DNA from: Phycisphaerae bacterium
Lineage (GTDB): Bacteria > Planctomycetota > Phycisphaerae > UBA1845
NCBI GenBank assembly: GCA_029260015.1
Contig: JAJDEB010000033.1
Location: 176,720-240,719, forward strand
Direction of reading: 5' to 3'
Length of the DNA: 64,000 nt
Part shown: piece by piece, positions 1 to 8,910 of the stretch
Layout of the letters: each line of letters opens with the position of its first letter
How positions within the stretch are numbered: the stretch's first letter is position 1
Program-made: the position numbers and the translations under genes
The notes under the pieces: model-generated
Databases searched by the model: none
The model's input: the letters and a program-made list of their open reading frames with translations, nothing else
Told to the model about the DNA's origin: nothing

Positions 1-189
1 GTGGTATCATCCAACCGCGGTTTCGCATCGAATCGGCTCTGACAATCTAAGTGGTCGTGGTGCATGTGTTCGGTACGCATGTGCCCATCGTGTCAGGGAA
101 CATTCTTCACCCGCACAGTTCCGATTCATCTGTGCATTGACTTGGGTGGCTAAGTGGTTTCCGGCCTGTAGGTCTGGAGAGGGGAAGTC

Positions 190-2589
190 GTGAAGAAAAT
201 CTCAAGTGCCAATGGCACAAGAATCCTCGGCGCGGTGTTGCGGGTGTGCGCGGTGGCCTCGATCTTTGTTGGATCGACGGCGCTGGCGGACGTTCGTCAC
301 TCGTTTATTTTTGAAGGCGGCCAGGTTGTTCCACCGACTGGAAGCATAGCCGCCGGTCAAGGCGCTGCGACTTTGAATACGGCTGAGACGCAGTTGGCAT
401 TTACCGTCCAGCACGGTGTGATCGACGCGACGGGTGCGAGGGTGTTCGCCGCAGACGTTGGCAGCAACGGTGCAGCTCCGTTATTTGTGCTGACGTTGAT
501 CAACGATACGACGTTTAATGGCAACTGGGCGATCGACTCCAACGGAATCGAACAACTCAATGCCGGTCGCCTTTACGTTCAAATCGAGTCCAGCCTGTTT
601 CCCAATGGTGAAGTTCGCGGGCAGATCGCGGAGAATCCGAATCCGGTTCCGGGCGATGTGATCATCACTGAGATCATGTACAACCCGTTGTCTACTGAGG
701 GTAACTTTCCGAACCCGCCGTTTGCAGCCAACCCGGAATGGATTGAACTCTTCAACACAACATTCACGGATATTCAGGTCGAAGGTTGGTTTTTCCAGGA
801 TGAAGATGTTGAAGATGCTGCACCTTGCACTGCATTGCAAAGCGGAACGTTTCCATCGTTTGTGCTGCGTTCGTTTCAGACTGTGGTGGTGATTCCCGAT
901 GGTGCGGAGCTTGGTGGTTTTGTACCAACGGTGGCTGACTTCAAGACGTCTTGGGATCTTGCTGAAAGCGTCAACGTCATTCAGTTGAATGCAGACGGAA
1001 CGACAGGTGGCGCGATTGTCGGGCGCAACCTTTCGAACAGCCCGGTCAACGATGGCTTTGCCAACGATCTGCCGCTGATTCCCAATCCTCCGGTCTGGAC
1101 GCCATGCGGAATTTTTGAGCAAACCGACAATGAAATCCTGACCATCAATGACGGCACGCAGATTATTGACGTCGTCAACTACGGCGACGAGTTCGACGAA
1201 GTTGTCGGTCCGACGGCTTGGCCTGACCTGACTCCGGGGGCGAGCATTCAGTTGGTTCCCGCAGATTATCCGGCTATTCCGCCAATGAATGTTTCGAGCT
1301 TTACTTTTGCGGGTAACGATAATCCGCTCAACTGGATTGGGCACAACATTGGCGATCTCGCCGGTGGAAAGAAGCAGTCGGTGGCAGCCGGCGTTTATGA
1401 AGGCAGCGATATCGGTTCGCCCGGATTTTTGTATGGTGCGTCCACAGGAAATCAGCCGCCCGTTTCGGTGGGTGAGCAGGTCTTGCTTGGACCGGGTGGC
1501 ATCGAAGAAGTGGTGATGGACGGCACGGACAACACGCGCCCGTTCTTTGGCTTGTTGTTGTACCTTGTCAAAACGCTTCCACAAAACGGAAGCCTTTACA
1601 GCGTTGCAGCTAGCAATCATTTGATCACACCCGGTGACGTTGCGGGTAACGGTTACCTGATGCCGATGATTCCGTTTGATCTTGTTCGCTATGAGAATAA
1701 TGGCACGTGCGGTATGGATTCGTTCACGTTCTCGACGTTTGATGGCATCCTGGAATCGGCGCCGGTGACGGTCGAGTTTTTCGTGCAGTGTGGCGACGTC
1801 GTAATCACAGAGATCATGTACAACCCGGATTCTGTTGAGAACAATCCTTCGGAAACCGAATGGGTTGAACTCTACAACAATACCGATTCACCGATTGATT
1901 TGGCTGGCTGGTACTTAGCCGACGACGTGACCCGCAGCGGCGACTTTCCATCTTACATCCTTGGAGCCCGATCGTCGGTGGTGGCGATTCCGTTAGTCGG
2001 TGACACCACGGAATACACAAACGGTTGGGGTTCGCAGTATCTGCAAATCACTTCAGTGGGTGACACCGGCAACGGAGGCATCGCCGGGTCGAACCTTTCT
2101 AACGGTGGCGAGTCGCTGCGCATCGTTAAGCCAGGTGGAACCACTGAGCTAGTCACCGATGCGGTCTTCTTCAAGAGTGGTTTCGTCGATCCGCTCTGGC
2201 CGAGATTGAGCCCGGATGGACCGAGTATTTATATGCTTCCTGCCGGTCCTTATGAAGCGTTGGCCAACGACGATCCGCTGGCGTGGGACAAGTCGATCAA
2301 CGGGCAGAACGGTGCGGCGTTGGTTGAATTAACGGCGCTGTACAATGGCGATGACATCGGTTCGCCGGGTTTCCTGCAGGGATTGTTCCAGGGGCCATGT
2401 TTCCCGTTCGGTTTCAGCCACGACGGCAATCGCGATTTCTCGGTAGATGGTGCCGACTACGAGCACTTTGACTTGTGTTCGTTTGGTCCGGGATTAACGA
2501 TGCCGCTCAACTGCGAGTGTTTCGATTCCGACAGTGACGGCGACCTTGACTTGATCGACTTCGCTTCGTTCCAGGTCAACTTCGATTGA
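190..2589 (+). CDS. Exported CHRD / lamin-tail-domain surface protein with dockerin-like C-terminus
   Basis: A 799-residue protein starting at GTG 190, chosen because a strong GGAGAGGGG ribosome site ends just upstream. Residues 1-33 form a signal peptide (basic start, hydrophobic core, ALA-D cleavage site). Residues about 35-147 resemble a CHRD domain (FEGGQVVPPTGS near the start, NGEVRGQI at the end). Two lamin-tail domains follow, each opened by the phrase ITEIMYNP (about residues 158 and 540) with WxELxN downstream. The C-terminus has two Asp-rich EF-hand-like loops (DGNRDFSVDGAD and DSDSDGDLDLID), as in planctomycete dockerin-like tails. The role is probably cell-surface or extracellular adhesion or assembly. 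No enzymatic motif is visible. Confidence 0.85.
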   Translation: MKKISSANGTRILGAVLRVCAVASIFVGSTALADVRHSFIFEGGQVVPPTGSIAAGQGAATLNTAETQLAFTVQHGVIDATGARVFAADVGSNGAAPLFVLTLINDTTFNGNWAIDSNGIEQLNAGRLYVQIESSLFPNGEVRGQIAENPNPVPGDVIITEIMYNPLSTEGNFPNPPFAANPEWIELFNTTFTDIQVEGWFFQDEDVEDAAPCTALQSGTFPSFVLRSFQTVVVIPDGAELGGFVPTVADFKTSWDLAESVNVIQLNADGTTGGAIVGRNLSNSPVNDGFANDLPLIPNPPVWTPCGIFEQTDNEILTINDGTQIIDVVNYGDEFDEVVGPTAWPDLTPGASIQLVPADYPAIPPMNVSSFTFAGNDNPLNWIGHNIGDLAGGKKQSVAAGVYEGSDIGSPGFLYGASTGNQPPVSVGEQVLLGPGGIEEVVMDGTDNTRPFFGLLLYLVKTLPQNGSLYSVAASNHLITPGDVAGNGYLMPMIPFDLVRYENNGTCGMDSFTFSTFDGILESAPVTVEFFVQCGDVVITEIMYNPDSVENNPSETEWVELYNNTDSPIDLAGWYLADDVTRSGDFPSYILGARSSVVAIPLVGDTTEYTNGWGSQYLQITSVGDTGNGGIAGSNLSNGGESLRIVKPGGTTELVTDAVFFKSGFVDPLWPRLSPDGPSIYMLPAGPYEALANDDPLAWDKSINGQNGAALVELTALYNGDDIGSPGFLQGLFQGPCFPFGFSHDGNRDFSVDGADYEHFDLCSFGPGLTMPLNCECFDSDSDGDLDLIDFASFQVNFD

Positions 2590-2623
2590 TTTGAAAAAAA
2601 TTCTGAATTTCGCAATCAATTCA

Positions 2624-2657
2624 ATGGGTCAGGATGTCGAACGATGTCCTGGCCCAT
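2624..2657 (+). terminator. Hairpin terminator candidate after the lamin-tail gene
   Basis: An 11-bp stem (ATGGGTCAGGA with TCCTGGCCCAT, one G-T wobble) with a 12-nt loop sits 35 bases past the stop codon and is followed by CTTCTT. The T-tract is weak, so termination is a reasonable reading rather than proven. Confidence 0.45.
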
Positions 2658-2830
2658 CTTCTTGCCAATCGTATGCATCTTGCTTACGCATATGACTTGC
2701 GTGCACCGCCTCGATGTTTCGTTTGAGATTCAGGTTGAATCGCAACATGAGGTTGCTAAGTTGTGGGGCTGACCAAGTTGTCGGAATAATTGGTGCTGGC
2801 CTATCAGGCGAACGCATCGGGAGTGACACG

Positions 2831-4006
2831 ATGAGACTTTCGGATCGGGTGGAAGCCCTTGCAGAATCGGCGACGTTGGCGGTGACGGCAAAGGCCGCGC
2901 AGCTGAAAGCTGAAGGTGTTGACGTGGTCAGTTTTGGTGCAGGTGAGCCGGACTTTGACACACCCGAGCACATCAAGCAAGCCGCCATCCGTGCGATCAA
3001 CGAGGGTCAGACTAAGTATTCCAAACCGGCGACGGGCATCGCGCCGGCGAAGGCAGCGGTCTGCGAAAAGCTCGCCCGCGAAAACGCGCTTAAGTACGAA
3101 CCATCTCAAATCATTGTGACGTCCGGCGGAAAGATGGCCTGCTATCTTGCGATTCAGGCATTGATCAATCCCGGCGACGAAGTCATCATTCCCGTGCCGT
3201 ATTGGGTGAGTTATCCCGAGATGGTGAAACTGGCTGGCGGGGTTCCGGTGTTCTTGGACAGCGACGAGAACGACAGTTTCAAATTTTCGCCGGCGATGTT
3301 AGAGAAAGCAATCACAAAAAAAACTCGGATGTTGATCTTCAACTCGCCGAGTAATCCGGGCGGATTCACCTATCACCCGCATGAAGTCGACGCCATCGCC
3401 GACGTGGTGACACGTCATGACATTGTTGTACTGTCCGACGAGATTTACGATCGTCTGCTCTTCGACGGTCAGGAATTCAAGAGTTTTGCGGCGACGAGCA
3501 CAAGAGCGTATGAGCAGACTCTGACGTTGATTGGAGCGTCAAAGACGTATTCGATGACCGGTTGGCGAGCGGGTTATGTGGCTGGTCCGGTATCGATCGT
3601 CAAGGCGATGGCCAAGCTGCAAAGTCAATCGACGAGCGGGGCGTGTACATTTGTGCAGCACGGTTTGATCGAGGCGCTGACCGGCGATCAATCGGAAGTT
3701 GAAAAGATGCGCGTCGAATTTGAAAAGCGGGCGACGCACATTCACCATCGACTCACTTCGATTCCAGGCGTTTCATGCAACAAACCAACCGGCGCATTCT
3801 ATGTTTTCCCAAACGTCTCTAAGGCGTACGAAAAAATCGGCGTGAAGAACTCGATTGAATTCGCGAGTGCCGTTCTCGAAAAGGCCCACGTCGCCGTCGT
3901 GCCGGGAGCGGCATTTGGGATGGACGCCTGTGTGCGATTCAGCTTTGCCTGCAGCATGGAGCAGATCGACAAGGGCTTGGACCGCTTGGCTGATTTCTTG
4001 ATTTAG
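2831..4006 (+). CDS. Pyridoxal-phosphate class I/II aminotransferase (aspartate aminotransferase-like)
   Basis: A 391-residue cytosolic enzyme of fold type I that moves an amino group between an amino acid and a 2-oxo acid, probably aspartate or an aromatic amino acid. Visible signatures are FGAGEPDFDTPEHIK near the N-terminus, IFNSPSNPGG with the cofactor-binding Asn, LSDEIYDRL, the SKTYSMTGWRAGY block holding the Schiff-base lysine, and a conserved C-terminal Arg in the CVRFSFA motif. The ATG at 2831 is preferred over the in-frame start 117 bases upstream. The family normally begins close to MxLSxRV, and GGGAG precedes 2831. It stands alone and converges on the epimerase gene. Confidence 0.9.
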   Translation: MRLSDRVEALAESATLAVTAKAAQLKAEGVDVVSFGAGEPDFDTPEHIKQAAIRAINEGQTKYSKPATGIAPAKAAVCEKLARENALKYEPSQIIVTSGGKMACYLAIQALINPGDEVIIPVPYWVSYPEMVKLAGGVPVFLDSDENDSFKFSPAMLEKAITKKTRMLIFNSPSNPGGFTYHPHEVDAIADVVTRHDIVVLSDEIYDRLLFDGQEFKSFAATSTRAYEQTLTLIGASKTYSMTGWRAGYVAGPVSIVKAMAKLQSQSTSGACTFVQHGLIEALTGDQSEVEKMRVEFEKRATHIHHRLTSIPGVSCNKPTGAFYVFPNVSKAYEKIGVKNSIEFASAVLEKAHVAVVPGAAFGMDACVRFSFACSMEQIDKGLDRLADFLI

Positions 4007-4050
4007 TACCGTTTCTATTTGGTCTGTTGAATTTCGGCGTGATGCCCAAT

Positions 4051-4116
4051 GTAGGGTGGGCCGTGCCCACCAAGGAATATTAAACGTATTCGGATGGTGG
4101 GCACGGCCCACCCTAC
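4051..4116. repeat. 22-bp perfect inverted repeat between convergent genes
   Basis: Arms 4051-4072 and 4095-4116 are exact reverse complements (GTAGGGTGGGCCGTGCCCAC plus two bases) separated by 22 bases. The repeat lies in the 130-bp gap between two convergent genes, so it could end transcription from both sides. The GTAGGGTGGGC phrase also looks like a dispersed palindromic element. Confidence 0.7.
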
Positions 4117-4136
4117 ACCTGAGCAAGAGTTACAGT

Positions 4137-5063
4137 CTACTTCAGCGCGCCCGATTCTTTCCACCATGCAAGCGTCTTTGGAATACCCGCACTGAGCGGT
4201 GTCTGCGGATCGTAGTCGAGCAGTTCGCGGGCTTTGCTGATATCGGCGACATAGCGCATCACTTCGCCTGAGCGCGAGGGTTCGTAGGTGACGGCTGGTT
4301 CCTTTCGCAATCCAAGTGAAATCAGATTGACCAGATCGACAAGCGTCCAGCCCTGTCCGTATGCGAGGTTGATCGTCTGATTGCTGACCTTGCCAGCCGC
4401 CAACCGATCGATCCCAGCCAAAACGCCTGCCACACAGTCATCCACATAAGTAAAGTCGAGCACTTTTTGTTTGCCGAACACGGTGATGGGTCGGTCGCTG
4501 TTGATGTAGTCGATGAACAGCGGCGTGACGCGTTCCATCCGTTCGGCGTCGTTGTCGAAGCGGCCATACACGTTGCTGAAGCGGAACACGAGATACGGCA
4601 GCTTGTAGCACTGGTAATATGAATAGACGAATGCTTCACCGGCGATCTTGCTGGCGCTGTACGGGCTTTCGGCGACGACGAAATCTGCGAGGTCTTCACG
4701 GGTGATGTGATGGTGGATGTCGCCATAAACTTCGCGCGAGCTGGCGAAGATGATCGGCGTTTCGTTCTGGCGGCAGAATTCCAGCACGTTGAATAACGTC
4801 TTGACGTTGTCCATTGCCCGGTCGGGTTGCTCAACCAATTCGAACACCTTGGCGTTGGCTGCTAGGTGCAGGACGACATCGAACGGACCCTTTGGAATAT
4901 CTGCGACGTTGGCCGTCGCGAGGTTCATGTTGACGGTTTCGATTTCGTCGGTCCAGGAGTTGGCTCGGTTGTCGATGCCCACGACGCGATCGCCTCGGGC
5001 GAGCAGTGCCATGCCGACGTTGGTGCCAATCTGACCGCTTGAACCTGTGACCAAAACATTCAT
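4137..5063 (-). CDS. NAD-dependent epimerase/dehydratase (extended SDR, sugar-nucleotide type)
   Basis: A 308-residue Rossmann-fold enzyme. The N-terminus has the TGSSGQIG dinucleotide loop, followed by GIDNRAN (an Asp that favours NAD) and HLAANA. The catalytic pair is in SPYSASKIAGE (Tyr and Lys spaced by three), and FRFSNVYGR and FTYVDDCVAG are typical of GalE/WcaG-like epimerases. The exact sugar nucleotide cannot be read from the sequence. It lies 97 bases downstream of the HldE gene on the same strand, which suggests a role in surface heptose or polysaccharide precursor synthesis. Confidence 0.88.
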   Translation of the reverse strand: MNVLVTGSSGQIGTNVGMALLARGDRVVGIDNRANSWTDEIETVNMNLATANVADIPKGPFDVVLHLAANAKVFELVEQPDRAMDNVKTLFNVLEFCRQNETPIIFASSREVYGDIHHHITREDLADFVVAESPYSASKIAGEAFVYSYYQCYKLPYLVFRFSNVYGRFDNDAERMERVTPLFIDYINSDRPITVFGKQKVLDFTYVDDCVAGVLAGIDRLAAGKVSNQTINLAYGQGWTLVDLVNLISLGLRKEPAVTYEPSRSGEVMRYVADISKARELLDYDPQTPLSAGIPKTLAWWKESGALK

Positions 5064-5159
5064 GCCATACGCTTCCTTGTTGTTCTAACGATTGACATCG
5101 TTGGCTCGTTCATTGATGTCTTCTTGGGAATGGTCTCAATGGATTGAAAACGCGCGGGC

Positions 5160-6662
5160 TCAAGCATCGAGCGTTGTTTTTTCCATTCCGCCCCGGATGC
5201 GTTCGACCACATTGGTCGTGCTTCGACCCGAGAGCAGGGGGATGAGTTTCACTTCGCCGCCCTGGCCGGTGACGAATTCCTGCCCGACAACGCCGCGGTC
5301 AGCCCAGTCTTCACCCTTGGCGAGGACGTTGGGGCTTACTTTCTTGATCAGATTGAGCGGATCGAGTTCGTCGAATAGCACGACGTAATCCACGCTGGAT
5401 AGACCGCCCAGAACAGCCGCTCGATCCAGCTCCGAATTGATTGGCCGATCATCACCCTTGTCCTGCAGCTTTACGGAAGCGTCAGAATTCAATCCGACCA
5501 CCAGCAGCGAACCTTCATTGCGACAGCGCGAGAGGAAGTCTACGTGTCCGGCATGCAGAATATCAAAGCAACCGTTCGTAAACACGACAGTCTCGCCACG
5601 ATCACGACGCAGCTTAAGTTCGTTGACCAACTCGTCGACGCTGCGCAGCTTGCCCCGACGGTTGCTAGATTCCAACCGCAATTCGGCAAGCACCTCGTCG
5701 GCAGAAATCGGTACGCATCCGAATTTTTCGACTTCGAGACCACCTGCGATGTTCGCGAGCTTTACGGCATCATGCATCGAAGCGCCACCGACAACAGCCG
5801 CCGCCAACATGGCCAGTACGGCATCGCCTGCGCCGGTGTTGTCGTACACACTGCGCGGTCGTGTGGGAACGTGAATCCATTTTGTGCCCTGTTCAACGAT
5901 CACCGCACCTTCGCGGTCGAGTGTGACCACGATTGATTTTGCACCCAGACGTTGGCGAAGTGCTTCAGCGTCAGCCGCGATGTCGGACAATTCTTTTGAC
6001 GTCCTGCCGACAACCATCGAAAGCTCGGCACGGTTGGGTGTCAAAACGGTTGCGTTTTGATAGCGGGCATAATCAGACAGACGAGCCGGATCGACAAACA
6101 CCGTTTTGCCCACGCGGTTGGCTGCTGACACAACGGCTGACACCAACTCAGCCGTGACCACACCTTTGTCATAATCCTCAATACAAACCGCATCAACTTG
6201 ATCGACGGCGCTCACCGCAATTTCGGAAATGGTTTTTCGATCGGATTCACGCAGCGGAGCCACCGTTTCCTCATCGACACGCATTAGTTGTTGGCGGTGA
6301 CGATGTTGGGCCAAGCCGACGAAGCGCGTCTTGGTGATGGTGGGGCGATCACCGACTTCAACGATGTGATCGCACAACGCTCCGGCGTCTGAGAGCAATG
6401 ATTTCAAACGCTTGCCGGCAGCGTCTTTGCCAACCACACCACACACAACAGGATCGACGCCCAATGCCTTCAGGCAGACTGCGACGTTACCGCTTCCGCC
6501 GACGGCATCACTGCGTTCAACGACCCGCAACACGGGCACTGGCGCTTCCGGGCTGATGCGCTCGGCATCGCCATAGACGTAGCGATCGAGAATCAAATCG
6601 CCCACAAGCAGCACGCGTTTGGACGCCGCTTGTTTGACGAAAATGTCGAGTTCCTGAGCCAT
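5160..6662 (-). CDS. hldE: Bifunctional heptose-7-phosphate kinase / heptose-1-phosphate adenylyltransferase
   Basis: A 500-residue fusion, the usual HldE (RfaE) length. Residues about 1-320 form a PfkB-type kinase with GGSGNVAV near the substrate site and DNTGAGDAVLA carrying the catalytic Asp. Residues about 355-495 form a cytidylyltransferase-like domain with TNGCFDILHAGHV, where HxGH binds ATP. It makes ADP-heptose for lipopolysaccharide cores in two steps. The ATG at 6662 is preferred over one 39 bases upstream because GGAG lies about 10 bases before it and the protein then starts as the family does. It probably forms an operon with the epimerase. Confidence 0.93.
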   Translation of the reverse strand: MAQELDIFVKQAASKRVLLVGDLILDRYVYGDAERISPEAPVPVLRVVERSDAVGGSGNVAVCLKALGVDPVVCGVVGKDAAGKRLKSLLSDAGALCDHIVEVGDRPTITKTRFVGLAQHRHRQQLMRVDEETVAPLRESDRKTISEIAVSAVDQVDAVCIEDYDKGVVTAELVSAVVSAANRVGKTVFVDPARLSDYARYQNATVLTPNRAELSMVVGRTSKELSDIAADAEALRQRLGAKSIVVTLDREGAVIVEQGTKWIHVPTRPRSVYDNTGAGDAVLAMLAAAVVGGASMHDAVKLANIAGGLEVEKFGCVPISADEVLAELRLESSNRRGKLRSVDELVNELKLRRDRGETVVFTNGCFDILHAGHVDFLSRCRNEGSLLVVGLNSDASVKLQDKGDDRPINSELDRAAVLGGLSSVDYVVLFDELDPLNLIKKVSPNVLAKGEDWADRGVVGQEFVTGQGGEVKLIPLLSGRSTTNVVERIRGGMEKTTLDA

Positions 6663-6779
6663 CAGGGAGTTTCTCCGGGAAGCGTTTATTGCGAACCGCA
6701 CATGCTATGAATGTCGGTTGAATCGGTCAATAAATCGCTGCATGGGTAGCCCGCCCAGTGCAGGTCATGACTGGTGATT

Positions 6780-6861
6780 CGTCACTCCCGCGAAAGCGGG
6801 AGTCCAGAACGAGCGATGTGCAACGCGCCGGGCATGGATTCTCGCTTTCGCGGGAATGACG
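6780..6861. repeat. 27-bp imperfect inverted repeat, dispersed-element type
   Basis: Arms 6780-6806 and 6835-6861 match as reverse complements with three mismatches. The core TCCCGCGAAAGCGGGA is itself palindromic. The element occupies the gap between the HldE and IspE genes. Such CGCGAAAGCG palindromes are common extragenic repeats. No gene is visible here. Confidence 0.6.
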
Positions 6862-6926
6862 GCGGAGCGCAGGGAATGACTGTGGAGTGCAACCCACAAT
6901 TTGACGCGTGGGCCTACACAAGCGGG

Positions 6927-7796
6927 TTATGAGGGTTGTGCAGGGACGGGAACCACCCACGTTGATTGTACGAGCGGGCAAGTGGCTGCGTTCGATGCGA
7001 ATTTGTCGGCGGCTTGTCGATCGTCGAAAAGCTCAAACAGCACCGATCCTGCCCCGGTGACGCGGATGGCGTTGCTGGCTGCACCAGATTCGATCAATGC
7101 GTTTCGCATTGCCTGCACACGCGGCGCGACTTTAAACACAGCCGCCTCCAGATCATTGCACAGTTGTGATGCGAGTTCTTTCGCAGACTTGCTGGCGACC
7201 AGCGAATGCAAGTCGTGAGTTTGATGATGCGGTGTGCAGCATCCATAAACTTCGGGCGTTGATACATGATCGCCCGAAGACACCAGGACGGCAAACCCGC
7301 TCCAGTTCATTTTAACCGGTTCGATCGTTTCGCCGCGTCTGCTTGCGAGCGCACCGGACGGCCAGAAGAAGAACGGTACATCTGATCCCAATTCTGCGCC
7401 CACTTCTGCAAGACGGTTTCGACTCCAACCCAAGCGCCAGATTCGATTGAGTGCGATCAGAGTGGCGGCGGCGTCGCTGCTTCCACCGCCCATGCCCGCT
7501 CCAACGGGGATCCTTTTCGAAAGATGAATGCGACACCCAAGTTTGATACCGGATCGGCGCATCAGCGCTTCGGCAGCGCGGTATGCGAGATTGGTCGAGT
7601 CGCACGGTACGTTCGGATCTTCGCACGATATTTCGATGCCACCGTCCGTGCATTCGACCGTCAGCTCATCTGCCAGCCCGACCGACACCATCAGCGAGCG
7701 GATTTCATGAAACCCATCGTCGCGCTTCCGCAAAACTTGGAGGGCGAGGTTGATTTTTCCGGGGGCGTGAATCTTCAAAACGTATTGCAATTCCAA
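6927..7796 (-). CDS. ispE: 4-diphosphocytidyl-2-C-methyl-D-erythritol kinase
   Basis: A 289-residue GHMP-family kinase that phosphorylates CDP-methylerythritol in the non-mevalonate isoprenoid pathway. The N-terminal APGKINLAL motif holds the substrate-binding Lys-Ile-Asn, PVGAGMGGGSSDAAA is the GHMP phosphate loop, and a late VTGAGSVLF motif is the third GHMP signature. The start is uncertain: the longest frame opens at TTG 7796, and another TTG 21 bases in (before KIHAPGKIN) is equally credible because neither has a clear ribosome site. It is a single gene on this strand. Confidence 0.9.
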   Translation of the reverse strand: MELQYVLKIHAPGKINLALQVLRKRDDGFHEIRSLMVSVGLADELTVECTDGGIEISCEDPNVPCDSTNLAYRAAEALMRRSGIKLGCRIHLSKRIPVGAGMGGGSSDAAATLIALNRIWRLGWSRNRLAEVGAELGSDVPFFFWPSGALASRRGETIEPVKMNWSGFAVLVSSGDHVSTPEVYGCCTPHHQTHDLHSLVASKSAKELASQLCNDLEAAVFKVAPRVQAMRNALIESGAASNAIRVTGAGSVLFELFDDRQAADKFASNAATCPLVQSTWVVPVPAQPS

Positions 7797-8169
7797 AAAA
7801 TGTTATCGGGTCTAAATCGATTGGTTAGGTGTAGTCATGTCGGCGTGTTTGAGCAACCCCAACTTCAATTGGCATGCACTTGATCAACGTTGCGGGTGAT
7901 ACTTCATTCCAACCGTTTCGCAAATGCAACACGAGATCGGTTTGAATCACCCGGCAAACACCCATCGTGTTCATTTCGTCATCGCGCCCGCACAATCGGA
8001 ACGCCGAACATTCCCGAGAGCATCTTTCTAAGTGCTGGATTTATAGTGGTTTGCGACAAATGGAATGTCGGAAGCCGCATTGGCCTCCTGTTTTGCAGCA
8101 CAGTCGGGACACGAGCCCTCACAAGCCCGGGCTTTGAACTGATTTGTGCCACCAAGGAGGCGGACAGTC
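7797..8169. other. Intergenic region without a recognisable gene
   Basis: About 370 bases between two divergent genes. It should contain promoters for IspE (leftward) and the small Gln/Ser-rich gene (rightward). I see no repeat, RNA gene or convincing reading frame. Confidence 0.5.
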
Positions 8170-8691
8170 ATGCAACCCATCGAACCAACAGGTTTGACCC
8201 CGAGTTATCAGCCGCGATCTTCCGATCAGGCGGCGCTGACATCTGCGGGTTCGCAACAGGCAGCGTCGCAACAATCGATCTCGCAGCAGTCGTCGATGCA
8301 GTCCGTATCCATCACATCGACAACCTCGCAAACGTCGATGGTGCACGAGCAGGTTGGATCGATGTTGGAATCGATCGACCCGGGAATGGCTCAGAATAAC
8401 CAGTATCTAAAGCTGTTAATTGCGGCGCTGATACTCAATGCATTGCTAAACGGTGACGAGTCGGCCAGTCAAAGCGGGCAAGGCTCAATGAAAGCGTTGG
8501 AATACTTAGCCGGGGGGAAGAACAATTCGTTTTATCTGGCGATCGAAACGTCAACCAACACCGTGCAGATTCAACAGATGTCATCACGCGTAGAAACCGC
8601 ACAAGCCGTCCAGTCGATCTCGCAGTATCAATCCGGTGACGGACAGACGGGCGAGGCCCAATCGGGCGGTAAGATGGACGTTGCTGGATAA
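8170..8691 (+). CDS. Small Gln/Ser-rich protein of unknown function
   Basis: A 173-residue protein starting at ATG 8170, nine bases after a perfect AAGGAGG site. Residues about 25-65 are almost entirely Ser, Gln, Thr and Ala. A hydrophobic stretch (LKLLIAALILNALL, about residues 78-91) could be one membrane helix or an amphipathic packing segment, followed by a second Gln/Ser-rich tail. There is no signal peptide and no known domain. The strong ribosome site supports expression. The composition suggests a flexible or surface-associated structural role, but I cannot name one. Confidence 0.7.
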   Translation: MQPIEPTGLTPSYQPRSSDQAALTSAGSQQAASQQSISQQSSMQSVSITSTTSQTSMVHEQVGSMLESIDPGMAQNNQYLKLLIAALILNALLNGDESASQSGQGSMKALEYLAGGKNNSFYLAIETSTNTVQIQQMSSRVETAQAVQSISQYQSGDGQTGEAQSGGKMDVAG

Positions 8692-8837
8692 GGTCGCAAA
8701 CCCGAGTTAAGAAGAGCCAACGCAAAAACCAAGCAGGATCAATCCCCGTTCACCGCCGTTGACGGAACAACCGCAATTCGGTAGGTTTTACCGCTGGAAT
8801 AAGCCATTTTGCCAAAAGCGTTCCAAGCAAAATAACC

Positions 8838-8910
8838 GCCCCCATCGTCTAGCGGCCTAGGATATCAGGTTCTCATCCTGAAGACAGGGGTTCGAGTCCC
8901 CTTGGGGGTA
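8838..8910 (+). tRNA. tRNA-Glu (anticodon CUC)
   Basis: The 73-base cloverleaf reads as follows: acceptor arm GCCCCCA with TGGGGGT (one G-U pair), anticodon stem TCAGG/CCTGA around loop TTCTCAT giving anticodon CTC, and T-arm AGGGG-TTCGAGT-CCCCT. The discriminator is A and no CCA is encoded. The 3' half forms the left attachment site of the adjoining island, and the leftward integrase gene ends inside its anticodon loop. Confidence 0.93.

Noticed and set aside
481..1620. A 379-codon open frame on the minus strand inside the lamin-tail gene
   Set aside because: It mirrors the real gene, lacks a ribosome site and has implausible composition rich in Arg and Cys.
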